From NCBI GenBank assembly GCA_025175895.1, contig CM046004.1, positions 4,092,001 to 4,156,000 on the forward strand: a stretch of DNA of 64,000 nucleotides, written 5' to 3'. Both the position numbers and the translations under genes were made by a program. The notes beneath the pieces were generated by a model. That model had not been told where the DNA came from and ran no database searches. It saw only the letters and a program-made list of their open reading frames with translations. The stretch's first letter is position 1. The number at the start of each line of letters is the position of its first letter. Origin of the DNA: Wurfbainia villosa. Lineage: Eukaryota; Streptophyta; Magnoliopsida; Zingiberales; Zingiberaceae. This document shows positions 10,427 to 22,540 of the stretch, piece by piece.

Positions 10427-13400
10427 TCACTCAGCTGTACACATTCCCAACTCTCTTCTTAAATGACTAAATTCATTTTCTGGAAGAGGTTTTGTGAAAA
10501 TATCAGCAAGATTCGCCTTAGACTCAACATAATTGAGTATAATATCTCCTCTTGCTACATGATCCCTAATGAAGTGATGTCTCACTTCAATGTGTTTTGT
10601 TCTGGAATGATGGACTGGGTTTTTTGTTAAGTTGATCGTGCTAATATTATCACAAAGCACTTGCACGTTCTTATATGAAAAACCATAATCCTCCAATGTG
10701 TGAGTCATCCATAACAATTGTGACACACTCTCTCCCATGGCTATGTACTCAGCCTCAGTGGTGGAGAGAGCAACACAATGTTGCTTTCGACTTGACCAAC
10801 CAACTAAAGCTGAACCTAGGAATTGTATCGCTAGTACTTTTTCTATCTAGTTTGCATCCTGCATAATCGAATCAGATAGCCTACTAAATCAAAAGACTCA
10901 GTTCGGGGATACCACAGTCCAACTGATATTGTTGCTTTAAGATATCTCATAATTCTTTTAACAGCAACCCAATGAGACTCTTTAGCACACGATTGATATC
11001 GTGCACACATGCCCACCGCAAATACTATATCAGGTCTACTTGCTGTAAGATATAAAAGACTACCTATGACACTCCTATAACGTTTTAGATCAACAGGTTT
11101 ACCATCTACATCACTATCTAGATGAGTGTTTTGTGCCATTGGAGTGGCAACCTCCTTCACATTTTCCATGTTGAATCTTTTTAGCAACTCCATGGCATAT
11201 TTTGATTGACAAACATGAATTCCTTCTTTGGTTTGTTTGATTTGAAGTCCAAGGAAAAATGTCAACTCCCCTACTAGACTCATCTCAAACTCACTCTCCA
11301 TGTGTTCTATGAATTCATTGAGATAATCCCTATTGTTTGAACCACAGATTATGTCATCGACATAAATCTGAGCTACAAATATGTCTTCACCGTTTCTTTT
11401 CAAAAAAAGTGTGGGATCAATTTGACCTCTTCTAAAACCCCTCTCAACTAGAAAAATTGACAACCTTTCGTATCAAGCACGAGGTGCTTGTTTCAGCCCA
11501 TAAAGAGCCTTCTTTATCTTATACACGTGATTTGGAAATTCAGAATTTTCAAATCCCGGTGGTTGTTCAACATAGACCTCTTCCTTTATAAACTCGTTCA
11601 AAAATGCTGACTTCACATCCATTTGATATAATTTGAATCCTCTATATGCTGCAAATGCTAGCATTAATCGAATGGATTCTAACCTAGCCACGGGTGCATA
11701 AGTTTCACCATAATCAAGTCCCTCAATTTGATTGTATCCTTTGGCTACTAACCTAGCTTTATTTCTCATTATTTCTCCTTTATCATTCAATTTATTCTTG
11801 AATACCCATTTGGTTCCTATTATGGTAGCTTGATCAGGTCTTGGAACTAAATCCCAAACTTGACTTATCTCAAATTGTCCCAATTCATCCTGCATTGCTA
11901 TAATCCAGTCCGGATCAAGCAAAGCTTCATCAATTACTTTTGGTTCAATTTCAGAGATTAATGCTACTTGATTCACTTCATTTCTAAAGTATGATCTTGT
12001 CCTCACCCCTTGATGGATGTCTCCAACAACTTGGTCTAGGGAATGACTAGTGCCCATTCTAGTGGATCTTGGTACTTGAGATGTTTCTTGAACCTCATTG
12101 TTAGATACAATCTCAAGCAACAACCCTTCTGGTCTAGATTTTTCATTTTTGGAGTCAGATTTGACTCCCCCTACACTTGTGTCCTCCTTCAAACTTAATC
12201 TTTTGAGTTCGACCTTTACTGCATCACTATTATCCTTAGAATCAATTTGGTCTTTACATTCCTCAAAAACCACATTTGACGATTCCTCAACTAAATTTGT
12301 TCGTTTGTTGTAAACTCGATAAGCCTTACTAGTGAAGGAATATCCTAACAGGACACCTTCATCTGCTTTTGCAGTGAATTTTCCTAGATGATCCTTAGTG
12401 TTTAATATAAAAACCTTGCAACCAAAAACCCTAAGATGTTTGACTGTTGGTGGTTTTCCAAACCATAGTTCATGAGGTGTTTTTCCTAAGAATCTATGTA
12501 TCAAAACTCTGTTTTGAACATAGCATCTTGATGTTAATTGCCTCAGCCCACAAGTAACTAGGAAGAGTATACTCATTTAGCATACTCCTCGCAGCTTCTT
12601 GCAAAGCTCTATTCTTCCTTTCTACCACACCATTTTGTTGTGATGTCCTAGGAGTGGAAAACTCATGTTTATAGCCTTTTTTCCCAAACCTCATATTTTC
12701 AAATTCTCCTCCATGATTACTCCTAATTGTTTTAATTGTTGAGTTTTTCTCATTTTCAATTCTTCTACAAAAAGGAATAAAAATTTCTAATGTTTGATCC
12801 TTATGTTTGAGAAAGAAAGTCCATGTATATCTAGTATAATCATCTACAACTACCAAGCAATATCTACTTCCATTCAAGATTTTTGTGGAGCTACTATTAA
12901 ACAAATCTAAATGCAATAAATCTAAAGCATTTAAAGTACTTACAGTGCTCTTGCTTTTATGTGATGCTCTTATTTGTTTACCTTTTTGACATGCATCACA
13001 TAGCTTGTCCTTTTCGTACTTGAGCAATGGTAGACCCCGCACAAGCTCTTCCTTGGCCAACCTCTTGATATTTTTCATGTTGACGTGTGCTAGTCTCTGA
13101 TGTCATAGCCATGATTCATCTTCTTTGGACAAAAAACACTTCACATGCAGGTTAGTAGCACTACTAAATTGAACTTGATAGATATTTTCCTTCCTCGTCC
13201 CTACTAGCATGATAGTGTCGGTTTCATTATGTTTAATTAAGCATTTAGTTGAATAAAATTCTACTCTATATCCTTCATCACATAATTGACTGACACTTAA
13301 TAAATTAAAAACCATTCCTCTAACTAGCAGAACATTCTTAATCCTAAATTGTTCAGATATTACTATGTCTCCTACTCCTATAACTTTTAGTTTGCCACTA

Positions 13401-13504
13401 TTACCAAAAGAAACAGTACCTTTACTCCTGTTTTTAAATGTAGCAAACTTTGTGGAGTCCCCGGTCATGTGCTTGGAGCATCCGCTATCTACGACCCACA
13501 TCAT
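10427..13504 (-). pseudogene. inner element pol: protease, integrase, reverse transcriptase, RNase H (inactivated)
   Basis: The protease segment is 13504-13103, with the active-site DSG triad near its start. GAG-pre-integrase and the integrase core follow at 13078-12494: the first catalytic Asp is in HLDLF and the Glu is in NGVVERKN, but the second Asp is replaced by Asn (RSNHGGEF). After a frameshift, 12576-11473 continues through the integrase C-terminal part and into the reverse transcriptase (TKWVFKNKL, MDVKSAFLNE). Then 11463-10843 carries the YVDD catalytic box, and 10738-10427 the RNase H end (HIEVRHHFIRD, ADIFTKPL). Breaks include nonsense codons where copia proteins have Trp (after SWL near 13103 and after APRA near 11472) and frameshifts near 12500 and 10800. 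It cannot make a functional polyprotein. Confidence 0.9.
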
Positions 13505-13856
13505 TGGATACTCCCCCTCGACCGATACCTAATCAAACACGAAAAACAAGATCTTTTGGAACCCAAATTTTGGGTCCATTAGCACTTACAACATACTGTT
13601 TAGGAATCCAAGCCTTAGTTGTGTTTGCTTTACCAACATGAGTTCTATTGACTAATGACATGAAACTGAATTCCCTTTTTGTTGGTTTGTAGCCTATTCA
13701 TGCTCTGTTGTAAACTGCCCTTTGGACATCTAAAATCATGTTAAGAGTTTGAGAGCTTGTTGTGAATCTCTCAAGTGTGCACTTGAGATCATCAACTTGT
13801 GCTCTCAAGAGATTGTTTTCTTCCCTAAGTTTTTCGATTTCATTAGTCTCAATCCT

Positions 13857-15130
13857 AATTTACTGAGAAATGTAATCCCGAGTTTTAAGCTCCTCTAATT
13901 CTGATTTTAACATCTTAGCTTTAATTTTTGATCTACTCAAGGCATTAGTTAAGCATGCTACTGTTTCATACAATTTATCTAGTTCAGGAGATGTTACCTC
14001 ATCATCATCAGATGATGATGATGTGTCCTTCCGTGAAGACTCATCTGAATCTGTGTGATCAAACGCCATTAGTGTCGTATGCTTGGCTCCTTTTGCCCTG
14101 TCTTCATCTTCTGAGGAACTGGAAGAAGAGTCATCCCATGTTGCCCTCAACGCCTTCTTCTTCCTGGACTTGTCCTCTTTCTTGTTGAGATCAGGACATT
14201 CACTCTTGATGTGCCCTTTCCTGTTACACTCAAAACACACCACATCAGATTTACCTCTAAATTTATGTGATGACTTACCTTTCCTCTTGTCTGCGAAGAT
14301 TTTCTTTACATCCTTCTTATTGTACTTTCTGCTTCTCCTCATCATTCTCCTCACGAAATTGGCTACCTCGCTGGATGAGGACTCGTCAAATCCTTTGTCA
14401 CCTCGGATGAGGATGAAGATGACTCCTTCTTCTTCTCCTTTTTCTTGTTCTCCTTGTATTGCTCACCTGCAACAAAAGCAATACCTTTCTCTTTTGGACC
14501 CTTGTTAGCTTGCTCATGTAATTCCATTTCACAAAATAATTCATCCAACTTTATAGTAGACAGATCCCTTGATACTTTGTAGGCATCTACCATATATGAC
14601 CATAAAGCATTTCGGGGAAAAGACTTTAGGACGTACCTGATAATGTCTCTGTTCTCCAAGTTTTCACCGACCGAATGCAGCCCATTCAGTACTTCCTTGA
14701 ACCTTCCATGCAACTCACCAACAGTCTCGCCATCTTTCATAACAAGATTTTGCAGCTGGTTCATGTAGAGATCTCGCTTTGCTATCCTCGAGTCTCTTGT
14801 CCCTTCGTTCAGTTCTATCAGTTTATTCCAGAGATCTTGCGCGCTGTTGAACGGACCCACTTTGTTGAGTTGATCCTTCGCTAGACCACATTGCAGAGTC
14901 ACGGTGGCCTTAGCATTTGCTTGTGCCTTGCGTTTTTGTTCAACAGTCCACCTTCCAGACTCAAGTACTTTGCCTTCTGCATCCGTCGGTGTCGCGAAGC
15001 CTTCGGTTATCGAAAACCACATATCTATCTCAGTCATGAGATAGTACTCCATCCGACTTTGCCAATCCTGGAAGTTCGTTCCGTCAAAGAATGGAGGCAT
15101 GTTTGTGTTGTAACCTTCTTGCATCGCCAT
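13857..15130 (-). pseudogene. inner element gag (frameshifted)
   Basis: The first 255 residues (15130-14363) form a copia-type capsid region, with FDGTNFQDWQSRMEYYL at the start and KLDELFCEMELHEQ later. A frameshift near 14360 moves the rest into 14354-13860. That part contains one CCHC zinc knuckle (CX2CX4HX4C, around CFECNRKGHIKSEC) and a serine/aspartate-rich tract. A stop at 13859-13857 and another near 13700 interrupt a downstream coiled-coil stretch that leads to the protease. The capsid sequence resembles the SIRE/Maximus lineage. Confidence 0.88.
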
Positions 15131-15173
15131 TTGAACTTGCTCTTGCGGTTGTGAATCCGAAGAAGAGCATCAG

Positions 15174-15185
15174 GCTCTGATACCA
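15174..15185 (-). other. primer-binding site of the inner element (initiator tRNA-Met)
   Basis: The minus strand reads TGGTATCAGAGC two bases after the LTR end. This is the complement of the 3' end of plant initiator methionine tRNA and the usual copia primer site. Confidence 0.9.
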
Positions 15186-15187
15186 AT

Positions 15188-16834
15188 TGTAGGATCGTTG
15201 GCGTCGCTAGAAAGGGGGGGGAATGAATAGCTACACTCGTCTTTTCGATTCGTTGTACCTTTCTACAATGATTAGTACGCAGCGGAAACAAGACAACGAA
15301 TACAGAAAGAATAACAAACGTAAACACCCCAATTTTACGTGGTTCGGAACACAAGTCCCTACTCCACGGTTGAGCCCTCGTCGGCTCTACCACCACTATA
15401 AACTTCTCCTTCTCGGTGATACACCGAAGGTGGAGAAACCCTTTTGCACAGTCTATCAGAAACTTTACAAGAAAGCTTACAGTAGTCACTGAAGAAGCAG
15501 TAAAACAAATACAGATTTCAGAGAGAATGGTACTGCTCCTTGCTTGCTGAATCGTTGAAGCTCCTGTGGGATGATGAAGGCTTTTTGAATCAAGAAGCTC
15601 TTTCACCCGTGTCTTTTCTTCAGAAAATTGTCGTTAGTTATTCTTCTTAACTTTGAAATATATAAGCCCAGAATACTTGATAGCTCGAGCCTGATTAGGG
15701 CTTTTCTGCCCGCCCAGTCAAGTCGCCTCAGCTGGTGCCTCGACTGGAGCATTAATTAGCATTTATTAATGGCTTCAACGGTAAGATTTAGACCATAATT
15801 AGTTTTATTTCCGTTGAAAACATAGTTCCAGTCGAGGCAATGATTCGACGACTCGACTGGCAGGCTTTGGTTCCAACTGAACAGAGCAACAGTCGAGCTC
15901 CCAGTCGACAGTCCCTTGCGTTTGTTCGGTTGGATCAAAGCTCTAGTCGAGTCGCCGCCTCGACTGGTAGGCCTTGGTTCCAACTGAACAGAGAAACAGT
16001 CGAGCTCCTAGTCGACAGTCCCTTGCATTTGTTCGGTTGGATCAAAGTTCTAGTCGAGTCACCGCCTCGACTGGTAGGCCTTGGTTCCAATCAATGCGAG
16101 CACGATCGAGCTCGGTCGGCGATGTCCCTTGCGTCTGTTCGGTTGGATCAAAGCTCTAGTCGAGTCGCCTCGGGTAGGCCTTGGTTCCAATCAACAGAGC
16201 GGCGAATGAGCTCTCGATCGGCCGGTCCCTTGTGTCTGTTCGGTTGGATCAAAGCTCTAGTCGAGTCGCCGCCTCGACTGATACAGTCAGAACCTGCTGT
16301 TTGTCCAGAGCAGTCGAGCTCTCAGTCGACACCTCCTTGCTTCTGCTTAGTTGAACCAAGCATTAGTCGAGGCGTCGCCTTGACTGGTATGAGTCAACCT
16401 GCTGCTCGACAAGAGCAGTAGGTTCCAGTCGAGGCGTCCCCTCGACTACACCTTTACCTGATACCTATGAATTATTGTTCATAGGTCTTCCATGCCAGGA
16501 ATCATCTCCGGGACTTCGTGCCAAGACTCCCTGTCCAGGTCTTCACTGCCAAGAGGTCGCGCCTCCGGGACTTCACTGCCAAGACTCCCTGTCCGGGTCT
16601 TCACTGCCAAGAGGCCGCGCCTCCGGGACTTCACTGCCAAGACTCCTCGTCCGGGTCTTCACTTGCCAGGACTCCACGTCCGGGTCTTCATCAATCTTGC
16701 ATCCAGTCCTCGACCTACAAGAGATTTCCTGAAAATACCTCTCAAACAACCGTATGAGATAACACATAATTATCACCTTGACTTAAACCCTTGTCAATCA
16801 CCAAAAACATCCTTTGGGTCTGATTGCACCAACA
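15188..16834 (-). repeat. inner element 5' LTR (right)
   Basis: Starts TGTAGGATCG and ends GCACCAACA on the plus strand. It carries the same two tandem subrepeat arrays as the left LTR (15840-16285 and 16495-16700). Differences from the left LTR are concentrated around CAGTCGA cores rather than spread evenly. Confidence 0.92.
15840..16285. repeat. 110-bp tandem subrepeats inside the right inner LTR
   Basis: Same unit as at 6890-7330. The first two units keep the CAGTCGAGCTCCCAGTCGAC core. The units starting near 16065 and 16175 have altered cores that are not the same alterations as in the other LTR. Confidence 0.85.
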
Positions 16835-16839
16835 CTCCC
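16835..16839. repeat. right target-site duplication of the inner element (CTCCC)
   Basis: Five bases after the inner LTR terminus ACCAACA. They match CTCCT at 6218-6222 except for the last base. Confidence 0.6.
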
Positions 16840-17526
16840 AACAGTCGACTGCCCTCCCATGGCAATCGACTGATCAGTCAGTCTTGGTTCAGTCGAACAC
16901 TGGTCGAACCCATACAACCTAGAGCAGTCGACTGACATCTATGTCAGTCGACTGATGTCGGGCAAAACCTCAAACACCAAGTTGTTTGAGTCTCTGACCG
17001 TCGGGTAAACTCTCAAACATCAAGTTTGAGCCTCCGACACTCAGTCTTAGCCACTTGGCCAAGTCCACCTTATCCCTCATGGAGTTCCCTACCGAAGCTC
17101 TCTTCCCTTGGCCTACGTCCCTCGGATGCGCCAAGCGCACAGCTTCGCAACGTCATCCTTCGCGTCTCATGCCCTCGAAGTATGCTTACCCTTTGGGCTC
17201 ACTCCATTCGCTCCCCGTCCGGCGGTCCCTCGGATGCACCAAGCGCACGGCTTCGCAATGCCCTCCTTCACCGACTCAAGGACCCCAAGCCTAGTGAACT
17301 TGCCAAGTTCTCAAGACTTCCCAAATGCACCAAGCGCATGGCTTCGTAATGCATTTCTCACCAAGCACCAAGCGCACGACTTCACAATGCTTTGGATTTC
17401 CCATGTCAATCCCATGTTAGACTTTCCCATGACAATCCCATGTCATGAGTTTTGTCTATCATCAAAATACTATCAAGGTACTTGCTCGAGTCAAACTTGA
17501 GTCAACCTGGGCCGATTGCCCTAACA
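16840..17526 (-). repeat. outer element left LTR, second part
   Basis: Resumes the outer LTR after the nested insertion and matches 21390-22072. It holds CAGTCGACTGA palindromes at 16846-16960 and four subrepeats of the type GATGCACCAAGCGCACGGC (17125-17385). It ends CTAACA next to the purine tract. Confidence 0.9.
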
Positions 17527-19079
17527 ATATCTCCCTTTTTGATGATTGACAAAACTACCATCTCAAGTCTACCAATTCTCCCATATTGACAATTCTCACA
17601 TCCCAAATGAGAATTCCAAACCTAAATGGTAACTTGGTAACATCTCCCCCTTTTTGACATTACATCAAAAAGGTCCTCCTCAAGGGTATGAATGTCTCAT
17701 ATCCCAATGAGATCTTACAATCTCTCCCTTGGAGGAACACATGCCTACCATCTTTCTAGTGATCCCATATCACTTAAAGAGAGGCAACCCAAATTTTGCT
17801 CCCATGAGGAAATACACATTCATCTTCCCATGATGAATGCCTCCCCCTAGAGGCTTGCTCCCCCTTGACCATTGCACCAACAATGTTCTTAGAGAGTCTC
17901 TAAGCCAATAGGAACATTAACCAAATCAAAATTAAGGCAAAGTTCAACAATGAACTCTCTTCCACCTTAAAATTGATACTCACCCTCAACCCAACTCCTA
18001 ATCCATGTCCAATGGATTTACACCCTTTCTTATGCTCTCCCAAGCATATCCTAGAGTTAGGAGTTGTTAGGGGACCAAAACACAGCTGAACATGGGCCTA
18101 AACAATAAGGTTTATCCGAAATCAGCATTGTCAATCGACTGCGTCAGAAACCAGTCAACTGACACCATCATCAGTCGACTGGCCTCCCTGGCAGTCGATC
18201 GATAATCGATTTATGACTTTCCAAAATTCATAAGTAAATATACATAAATTGATAAATCTTGAAATTTGGTATGTATATTACTTATCACAATCATTATGGG
18301 TGAAAAATATCGGAAAATTATTTTACCCATTAAATTAGGAGATTGATACAAAACTCAAAATTTAAGAAAAGCTTCAATAAAGAGCCCTCTTTTCAATGGG
18401 TATCAAAAGATAGGCTTCACCAAGGTTTTTCAAAATGTTTTCAAAAAGTTTCCAAAACCTTTAATTTCTTTTCCTTAAACATCTCACTTATCTCTAGATG
18501 TGTAAAACACATTCAAGGCAATTAATCTAGTGAGATGTGGGTTTTTATTCTTTTAATGGTCTCATGCATATTTCTTGGCAATATTATTTGATTCCCATCA
18601 AATCATGCCATAGTCCTTAATTTCATTTTATTTTATTTATATGCATGATATGATTATGACATAGATATAATATAAATAAGAGCATATGCCAAAATCATGA
18701 TGTCATGGCATGTGAATGATGTTTTAGCATACATGACATATAAGGATAAGTCTAAACATGATCATGACATTTTTAGAGATGAAAATGAAAATGATATCAT
18801 GACATGGCAAGACAAATAAAGCATGACAAGAAAAATATACTAAGGTATAAAATACCTAAGTGTTAAAATCAATTTGCCATTTCTAGGGATTAAATTCACT
18901 TTGCCTTAAACCATTCATTTCTCTAGTGTGCCAAAAACCCAAAATAGCACACCATGACCTAATTGTGCCAATTTAAATCATTCTAAACTTCTCAAACACA
19001 TTGGCACATCCTAATGTGTCAACTCTACTATGGTTAGGTTAACTACCCATCCATTTAGGGTTGACACACCCTAACCCAT
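17527..19079 (-). other. non-coding 3' internal region of the outer element
   Basis: About 1.5 kb between gag and the 3' LTR where pol would be expected. I see no protease, integrase or reverse-transcriptase motif on the minus strand. It begins at the LTR with a purine tract (minus strand TCAAAAAGGGAGATAT), has a CT-rich stretch at 17640-17880, CAGTCGACTG-type palindromes at 18120-18200, and then plain AT-rich DNA. Confidence 0.75.
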
Positions 19080-20652
19080 CTAGCGTGAATCAATCACGCT
19101 TTTAGGAACCCAATACCTATTGGAGCTCCTTGGGTTAACAAGGTATTCCCTAGGGATAACTTCCCTAGATACCTTTCTAATGACCATTTTTGACATTGAA
19201 GCCTTAGTCAAATGGGTCTTACTTGGGTCAACTCTAGAGGTGACTCCTCCATTGACCTTCTTAGTGGCTACATTTGATTTCTTTGAGTTGTTAGCCACTA
19301 AACACATACCATGGCTAGACTTAGGGATGACTTCCCTACTAGCCTTGGTTTTCCTAGACCTAGATGTGGTTCCATAATTAAATGGAACATTATGGTAGGA
19401 CATAGGTTTGTGACCCAAACCCTTCTTGCCCTTAGACATTTCTTGTTTTCTAGGTCTTGACTTTTGTACATTAGACCCCTTAACCGAATTTAATATTATT
19501 GCTAGGGTCTTCTCCAATTTTTCTAGCCTTGACCTCAAGGCTTGGTTTTCTAACTCTAATTTTCCTAATTTTGAATTTTCATTTATATTTTGGGAAATGT
19601 TTTTCTTTTTAGGCATATGCCTAGATTTCTTGGGATTAACACCCAAGTTTTCTTCAATTCTCCTAATTGACTCCCTAGGTAAAATAGATCTAGTGTTTTG
19701 AGTCCTAGGTTTATCCTTAGAGAAACTAACATGCTTAGCACCTAAGCAATAAACCTTATTGTTCCTCCTAGCATGTTTTTCATTAATAATGGCAAGAGAA
19801 CTAAAATAATTCTTAGCATGCTTTTTAATTCTAGAAATTGAAGGTGCATTATTTAAATGTATCTTAGGGTTAGCTTTAGAAGCTCCTCCTACATGAGTCA
19901 CACCTTCTTGCCCTTTCTTCCTCCCCCTAGGGCATTGGCTTCGGTAATGTCCTCGTTGGTTGCATTTAAAGCACACAATGTGCTCTTTGCTCTTAATTTT
20001 GGGAACGCCGGCATCCTTTGACTTTGTGTTGACTTTTGGTGTTGATGTCTTTTCCTTAGCCAATTTAGGGCATTTACTCTTGTAGTGCCCTTTCTCCCTA
20101 CAATTAAAGCATATTATGTGATTTTTTATTTAAAATAACAACACTTGAGTTACCTAGGGAGTTGATGGAGGCCTCTTCACTTCTTCCGGAGGTAGAAGCT
20201 TCATTTTGATCTTGCTCCGGAATTGAAATCCTTTCCTCCCCCTCAACGCTAGAGGTGGAGGTCTCCACCAAATCATCAACATCATCAAAAGTAGATGGTG
20301 CTTCTTCTTCGGCATTATCCTCTACATGTGCCGGTTGGGAGTTTTCTTGAAATTTCATTATCTTCTCCCATAATTCCTTTGCATCCCTATAGTCACCCAA
20401 ACTAGACCAAATTTTGTTAGGTAACAAATCACTAAATAATTTTATTACCTCGAGATTTGTCTTGAAGTCCTTAATTTGGTCTTGGGTCCACCTTGACTTT
20501 TCAATTGACTTGTTGTATTTGTCCCTAGTCATCTCAAAACCATTTTCTACAATAATCATATAATCAAAATTGGTTTCGAGATATACCTCCATCCGTTTCC
20601 TCCACCAAGCAAAATCTCCATCGAATTTCGGTAGATGGATGAAGCCGACCAT
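19080..20652 (-). pseudogene. outer element gag with two zinc knuckles, frameshifted
   Basis: The first frame, 20652-20104, has the capsid-like start LPKFDGDFAWWRKRMEVYL and an acidic Ser/Thr-rich middle. A single-base frameshift falls in an A run near 20125-20131. The downstream frame continues through a first CCHC knuckle spanning the break (around 20065-20110). In 20063-19080 there is a second knuckle (CFKCNQRGHYRSQC) and then a long basic region ending ...RYWVPKSVIDSR. That ending resembles the gag-protease linker of copia elements, but no protease follows. It is the only coding gene of this element. Confidence 0.82.
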
Positions 20653-20696
20653 TTTGTAGTGCTCTTGCAGCGGTTAGTCCTTGAAGAGCGACCTCG

Positions 20697-20708
20697 GCTC
20701 TGATACCA
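20697..20708 (-). other. primer-binding site of the outer element (initiator tRNA-Met)
   Basis: TGGTATCAGAGC on the minus strand, two bases from the right LTR. It is the same primer as used by the inner element. Confidence 0.9.
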
Positions 20709-20710
20709 CT

Positions 20711-22072
20711 TGTTGGAGATCGATTGGCCGACTAGAGGGGGTGAATAACCCTCTTTCGTTGGATGTCGAAATTTACTCGTTCTTCTTGCGTTGCTTATCT
20801 ATGATTGTCGTTAGCACAACGGAAACAATAGAAACAATAATAATACTAACAATAAATAAGCACACACAAACACACACAATATACGTGGTTCGGAACCGAA
20901 TGGTTCCTACTCCACGGGCGAGCTCTAGTTATGCGCACGACACTAACCAAACTCCTTCTCGACTACACGTCGGAGGTGGAGAAACCTCTCACAAGCTATT
21001 ACAACAAGTAATATGAAATACAACAAGAAATACAAAGACAATATAAAAGAGAACTTTTACACAATTATTTTGATCACTTTCTTGTTGCTTGCTCTTGAAG
21101 GTCTGGAATGCAACAACAATTCCCCTCCAAAGTCACCTCAAAAGCCTTGGCGAAATCCTCCAACTCGAGCTCCATTTATAACCTACACATCAATCGACCG
21201 ATCGTGACTATCAATGATCGTCCCGTAGTCGTTGTCTCACAACGGCCAGATCCACGTTGGTTAAGTTCCAACAGATCACACATCAGTCGACTGATGGCAT
21301 CCATCAGTCGAGTGCTGGCGAGCTCGACTCCATTCTGTGCCCGTGCACAGTGATCGATCATGCTTCCCTTCAATGATCGATGCCCATATAACGATCGTTC
21401 CTCACATGGCGATCGACCGATCACCGATCTTGGTTCAGTCGAAAACTGGTCGAACCCATACAACCTAGAGCAGTCGACTGACATCTATGCCAGTCGACTG
21501 ATATCGGGCAAAACCTCAAACACCAAGTTGTTTGAGTCTCCGACCGTCAGGTAAACCCTCAAACATCAAGTTTGATCCTTCGACTCTCAGTCTTAGCCAC
21601 TTGGCTAAGTCCACCTTATCCCTCATGGAGTTCCCTACCGAAGCTCTCTTCCCTTGGTCTACGTCCCTCGGATGCGCCAAGCGCACGACTTCGTAATGTC
21701 ATCCTTCGCGTCTCATGCCCTCGAAGTATGCTTCCCCTTTGGGCTCACTCCATTCGCTCCCCGTCTGACGGTCCGTCGGATGCACCAAGCGCACGGCTTC
21801 ACAATGCCCTCCTTCACCGACTCAAGGACCCCGAGCCTAGTGGACTTGCCAAGTTCTCAAGACTTCCCAAATGCACCAAGCGCACGACTTCGCAATGCAT
21901 TTCTCACCAAGCACCAAGTGCACGGCTTCGCAATGCTTTGGATTTCCCATGTCAATCCCATGTTGGACTTTCCCATGACAATCCCATGTCATGAGTTTTG
22001 TCTATCATCAAAATACTATCAAGGTACTTGCTCGAGTCAAACTCGAGTCAACCTGGGTCAATTGCACCAACA
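20711..22072 (-). repeat. outer element 5' LTR (right), intact
   Basis: 1362 bp, TGTTGG...CCAACA. It contains CAGTCGACTG palindromes (about 21283, 21470 and 21491) and four GATGCACCAAGCGCACGGC-type subrepeats at 21665-21930. The segment 21180-21430 is rich in GATCG where the palindrome would be expected. Its right edge abuts target duplication ACAAT. Confidence 0.92.
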
Positions 22073-22510
22073 ACAATTAATGCAACTAACCAAAGCCAAA
22101 TCTCCAAACTAAACTAAACTAATACAAAAAAAAATAAAAATCAGAGCAGCCAGTAATAAAGATTGACAGGGTCATAGGACTTTCAAATAACATCACTTAA
22201 GACGATATGTTGAATTACTCATGCACTTCATTCCCATGACAACTGAAGGGTAGTGCAAAACACGGAGGTATGACTGTCACTCTAGTGTGTCGATCGCTAT
22301 TAATCAATCCATAGAAAATGATAAGAGGAGAAAAAAAATTATACCATTGCACCTAATACTGAACAGCATAGGATGAGTAATGCTAGAGGAAATGGCAAAT
22401 AAATCGACAAATGGTCGGCTGCAAACACCACAATTCGAAAGGGAATCCACAGCTGACTGTTACACGATCTTATCCGTCAACTTCTGCTTCCTTGCATAAG
22501 AAATTGAAGA
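22073..22510. repeat. right part of copy I of the duplicated segment
   Basis: After the ACAAT duplication (22073-22077) the sequence resumes the duplicated flank and matches 28426-28868 in direct orientation (shared AACATCACTTAAGACGATAT, ATGACTGTCACTCTAGTGTG). It ends with a mutated copy of the small candidate exon at 28828-28859, in which the CAG acceptor has become CAA. Confidence 0.85.
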
Positions 22511-22540
22511 AGAGAATCCACAACTACCCTCCATTGTACT

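Larger units (their letters stand above)
6223..16834 (-). mobile_element. inner SIRE-like Ty1/copia retrotransposon, full length but decayed
   Basis: LTRs are 6223-7845 and 15188-16834 (about 1.6 kb each). The internal region is 7846-15187, read on the minus strand from the right. Gag, protease, integrase, reverse transcriptase and RNase H follow in that order, which is the copia order. About 2.6 kb of extra internal sequence lies between RNase H and the 3' LTR and holds two further reading frames, as in the SIRE/Maximus lineage. Several nonsense codons and frameshifts make it inactive. It sits inside the left LTR of the outer element and is therefore the younger insertion. Confidence 0.92.
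5518..22072 (-). mobile_element. outer copia-type LTR retrotransposon, gag-only, with a nested element
   Basis: A complete insertion on the minus strand. The left LTR (3' LTR of the element) is 5518-6222 plus 16840-17526, split by another retrotransposon. The internal region is 17527-20710, and the right LTR is 20711-22072. Each LTR starts TGTTGGAGATCG and ends with an AACA terminus (CTAACA on the left, CCAACA on the right). A 12-base primer-binding site complementary to initiator methionine tRNA lies at 20697-20708, two bases from the LTR, and a purine tract abuts the other LTR. The internal region has only a gag-like gene. No protease, integrase or reverse transcriptase is visible in about 1.5 kb downstream of it, so the element must have relied on enzymes from a relative. 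Target duplications ACAAT flank the whole 16.6 kb. Confidence 0.92.

Noticed and set aside
17026..17500. Plus-strand frames of 79-130 residues rich in Pro/Ser
   Set aside because: They are products of GATGCACCAAGCGCACGGC subrepeats in the outer LTR and are duplicated at 21572-22112.
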